Origin: Alphaproteobacteria bacterium | Lineage (GTDB): Bacteria; Pseudomonadota; Alphaproteobacteria; JAUHZC01 | Direction of reading: 5' to 3' | Assembly: GCA_030425805.1 (NCBI GenBank) | Contig: JAUHZC010000001.1 | Location: forward strand, 124,001-188,000 | DNA length: 64,000 bases | Part shown: piece after piece, positions 62,372 through 64,000 of the stretch | Layout: each line of letters opens with the position of its first letter | How positions within the stretch are numbered: the stretch's first letter is position 1 | Notes under the pieces: model-generated | The model's database searches: none | Told to the model about the DNA's origin: nothing | Seen by the model: the letters and a program-made list of their open reading frames with translations, nothing else | Translations under genes and position numbers: made by a program

Positions 62372-62920
62372 TTAAGACAAAGACTTCACGTCAACACTGA
62401 TTGCGCCTTTGGAAGCATTCAGTGAAGAAACAACTTTGTCAGTCAGGTCTGGAACACGCTTCGTGTTTACAGCCAAAGTTGCCTGTGTCGGAAGAAGTGT
62501 ATCAATATTTTCTTTTTCCTGTACGGACTTCAAGCTGGATTGGAAAGCACCATTAAATTCTTGCATTCCCTTTTGGTAGCTTGCACGAAGGAGCTCTTGC
62601 TTCTTCATCACTTCCGCACGAAGTGCATCTTGTTTTTTCTCAAGTTCCGCACGCTTCTTGTTGAAGGCATCTTCAGAAAGTTTAGATTGAGACTTGGAAA
62701 GGCTCTCGTACTCAGCTGCAAGCTTCTTTTCTTTTTCACTGATGTTTTTTTGCATTTTGCTGCGAGCAGTTTCCATTTGCTCCATAAAACCCTTAAGTGC
62801 GCTAGACTTTTCCCGCACAGATTCAACGTTGATAACACCCAGTGTAACATCAGCAAGAGCTGGCACAGTCATTCCAAGCGCTAAAGTCATCACTCCGAGT
62901 TTTTTTGTAATTTGCTTCAT
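62372..62920 (-). CDS. skp: Periplasmic chaperone Skp/OmpH
   Basis: A 182-residue OmpH-family protein: signal peptide ([24 protein letters not shown]), the beta core start (LGVINVESV), and two long charged helices ([24 protein letters not shown]) that form the tentacles of the trimeric chaperone, followed by the family end ([11 protein letters not shown]). It carries outer-membrane protein precursors to BamA, encoded just upstream. Confidence 0.93.
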   Translation of the reverse strand: MKQITKKLGVMTLALGMTVPALADVTLGVINVESVREKSSALKGFMEQMETARSKMQKNISEKEKKLAAEYESLSKSQSKLSEDAFNKKRAELEKKQDALRAEVMKKQELLRASYQKGMQEFNGAFQSSLKSVQEKENIDTLLPTQATLAVNTKRVPDLTDKVVSSLNASKGAISVDVKSLS

Positions 62921-62947
62921 TTTTTTTATTCTCCTTTAAAGTTTTGC

Positions 62948-64000
62948 CTAAAATCTTGATGAGAACCCGAAGATGAAGAGGCGTTTTTCGTCCCTTCTCT
63001 TCTTCAGGTAGGGCTTCGCAATGCTGATCTTGATAGGACCAAATGGCGAGCGCCAAGAAATCCCAAATCCCGCACCTGCACGCAAGCCACGGTTTTCATC
63101 AACAATCGCGCCTCTCTCTCCTGAATTCCACAAAGACCCGACATCCGTAAACACAGAACCTTTGATGCCTAACTCTTCCGGTAACCCGAGCGGGAAGAAC
63201 ACTTCCGCCGTTCCCCGATAATACCGCTTCCCTTTTAGGGCATCATTAGTTGACGTATCTCTTGGACCTATACCATTATAATCAAAGCCGCGCAAGGTTT
63301 CACCACCTAATTGGAATCTATCAGTGGGACGAACTTTCTGCCCAATGCCATTCATGAAACCATACTCAGCAGAAAGATTCAGGATAACTTCCTCACTCCA
63401 GACAGGAGTAAAATACTCTGCTCCAAAGGTGTGAGAGTGAAATTTGACACTCCCTCCAAGACCAGTGTAGCGGTTTGTCATTGTGAGGCTGTATCCTCTC
63501 TTGGTATTAACACGACTATCAAGCTTATCCCAAGTCAAGCTATGAGTCACTGTCGAAAGCGTGTGCCTTCCATCCTGTTGTCGCAAGAAAATAGATCGTC
63601 GCGCTGAGTTCTTTACACCAGAAAGTTTTTCTCGGGAATATGAGTAGCCAACCTGCTGAATCAGATTTTCATACAACTCATAGGCAAAGGAAACTCTAGC
63701 TCCAGTCGCAGTGTCTGTCTCATTAGACTCATAAAGGTCTTTACGACGCGTTCTGAAAACAGCAAATGTCGCGCTTGTGTTATACCCCATAAAATAAGGC
63801 TCTGTAAAAGCAACGTTGAAGTCCTGACTTTTCTTACCAATTCGGAACTTTGAATCCAAATGCTGCCCTTTTCCAAAAAGGTTGTTCTCCCGCATGCCAA
63901 CTTCAAAAATCAACCCTTCACCAGAGCCAAATCCACCAGCAAAAGAAAGTTCACCTGTCCGAGGCTCTTCCTCAAGATCCACCAAAATATCCACTTGATC
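62948..64000 (-). CDS. bamA: Outer membrane protein assembly factor BamA, C-terminal part
   Basis: Only the 3' portion is in the window; the open frame continues past base 64000 (residues Asp-Gln precede the GTG at 63994). The visible 350 residues cover the end of the last POTRA domain (VDILVDLEEEPRTGELSFAGGFG) and the 16-stranded barrel, ending in an outer-membrane C-terminal strand with Phe (FIFGFSSRF). The barrel holds VRPTDRFQLGGETLRGFDYNGIGPRD, the conserved L6 (VRGF/Y) loop region. It folds and inserts outer-membrane proteins. skp follows after 27 bases. Confidence 0.95.
   Translation of the reverse strand, partial: DQVDILVDLEEEPRTGELSFAGGFGSGEGLIFEVGMRENNLFGKGQHLDSKFRIGKKSQDFNVAFTEPYFMGYNTSATFAVFRTRRKDLYESNETDTATGARVSFAYELYENLIQQVGYSYSREKLSGVKNSARRSIFLRQQDGRHTLSTVTHSLTWDKLDSRVNTKRGYSLTMTNRYTGLGGSVKFHSHTFGAEYFTPVWSEEVILNLSAEYGFMNGIGQKVRPTDRFQLGGETLRGFDYNGIGPRDTSTNDALKGKRYYRGTAEVFFPLGLPEELGIKGSVFTDVGSLWNSGERGAIVDENRGLRAGAGFGISWRSPFGPIKISIAKPYLKKRRDEKRLFIFGFSSRF

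Noticed and set aside
1..64000. tRNA or rRNA genes
   Set aside because: No T-loop GGTTCGA with paired arms or rRNA segment was found in any intergenic stretch.

Overview
This window comes from an alphaproteobacterium, most likely a host-associated member of the Holosporales/Rickettsiales type; this is inference, because there is no rRNA in the window. Alphaproteobacterial markers are HdaA, MipZ, LpxI (rather than LpxH), the B12-dependent ribonucleotide reductase NrdJ, an Rsm22-family protein, and the bamA-skp-lpxD-fabZ-lpxA-lpxI-lpxB order. An iscR operon with two cysteine desulfurases in tandem, as in Rickettsia, and many orphan exported proteins suggest an intracellular or symbiotic life. 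No tRNA, rRNA, CRISPR array, phage module or insertion sequence was recognised.

Layout. 1-2047: end of a universal stress protein, an AI-2E/PerM-type permease and hdaA. 2154-4093: murA and dcd. 4191-6541: two exported orphan proteins. 6670-8466: an Atm1-type ABC exporter, divergent from nrdJ (8598-12302); nrdJ has a tandem pair of NrdR-box-like operators at its promoter. 12400-14566: two exported coiled-coil proteins, with two candidate small RNAs on the opposite strand. 14815-20833: xerC, gatCAB and glnA. 20842-27119: mostly exported orphans, including a paralogous pair with RD-rich N-termini and the same C-terminal signature.

27106-35618 is one ten-gene minus-strand operon: iscR, a NifS/Spl1-like desulfurase, iscS, iscU, iscA, hscB, hscA, fdx, an rsm22 homologue and mnmA. 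It joins Fe-S assembly to two likely clients: mnmA (sulfur for tRNA) and Rsm22, whose four cysteines match the Fe-S-binding pattern of mitochondrial METTL17. 35865-37195: a hydrolase-GST pair behind a perfect IscR-type palindrome. 37320-38429: two exported orphans. 38935-42375: an Mla-type lipid-transport operon. Then mutL, a large exported orphan, a YbjN-proC-TetR operon, an exported Nudix hydrolase, rpmJ and rpoZ, and a giant (about 1,541 residue) exported alpha-helical repeat protein. The window closes with an amidase, mipZ, one more exported orphan, and the lipid A/outer-membrane cluster running off the end inside bamA.

The clearest theme is about 17 single genes for proteins with N-terminal signal peptides and few or no recognisable domains, set one by one between housekeeping operons. 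Many have Ser/Ala/Gly-rich linkers, coiled coils or solenoid repeats. They are the best candidates for an undescribed secreted repertoire. Intergenic DNA also carries a family of short palindromic repeats with constant arms and exchangeable cores.
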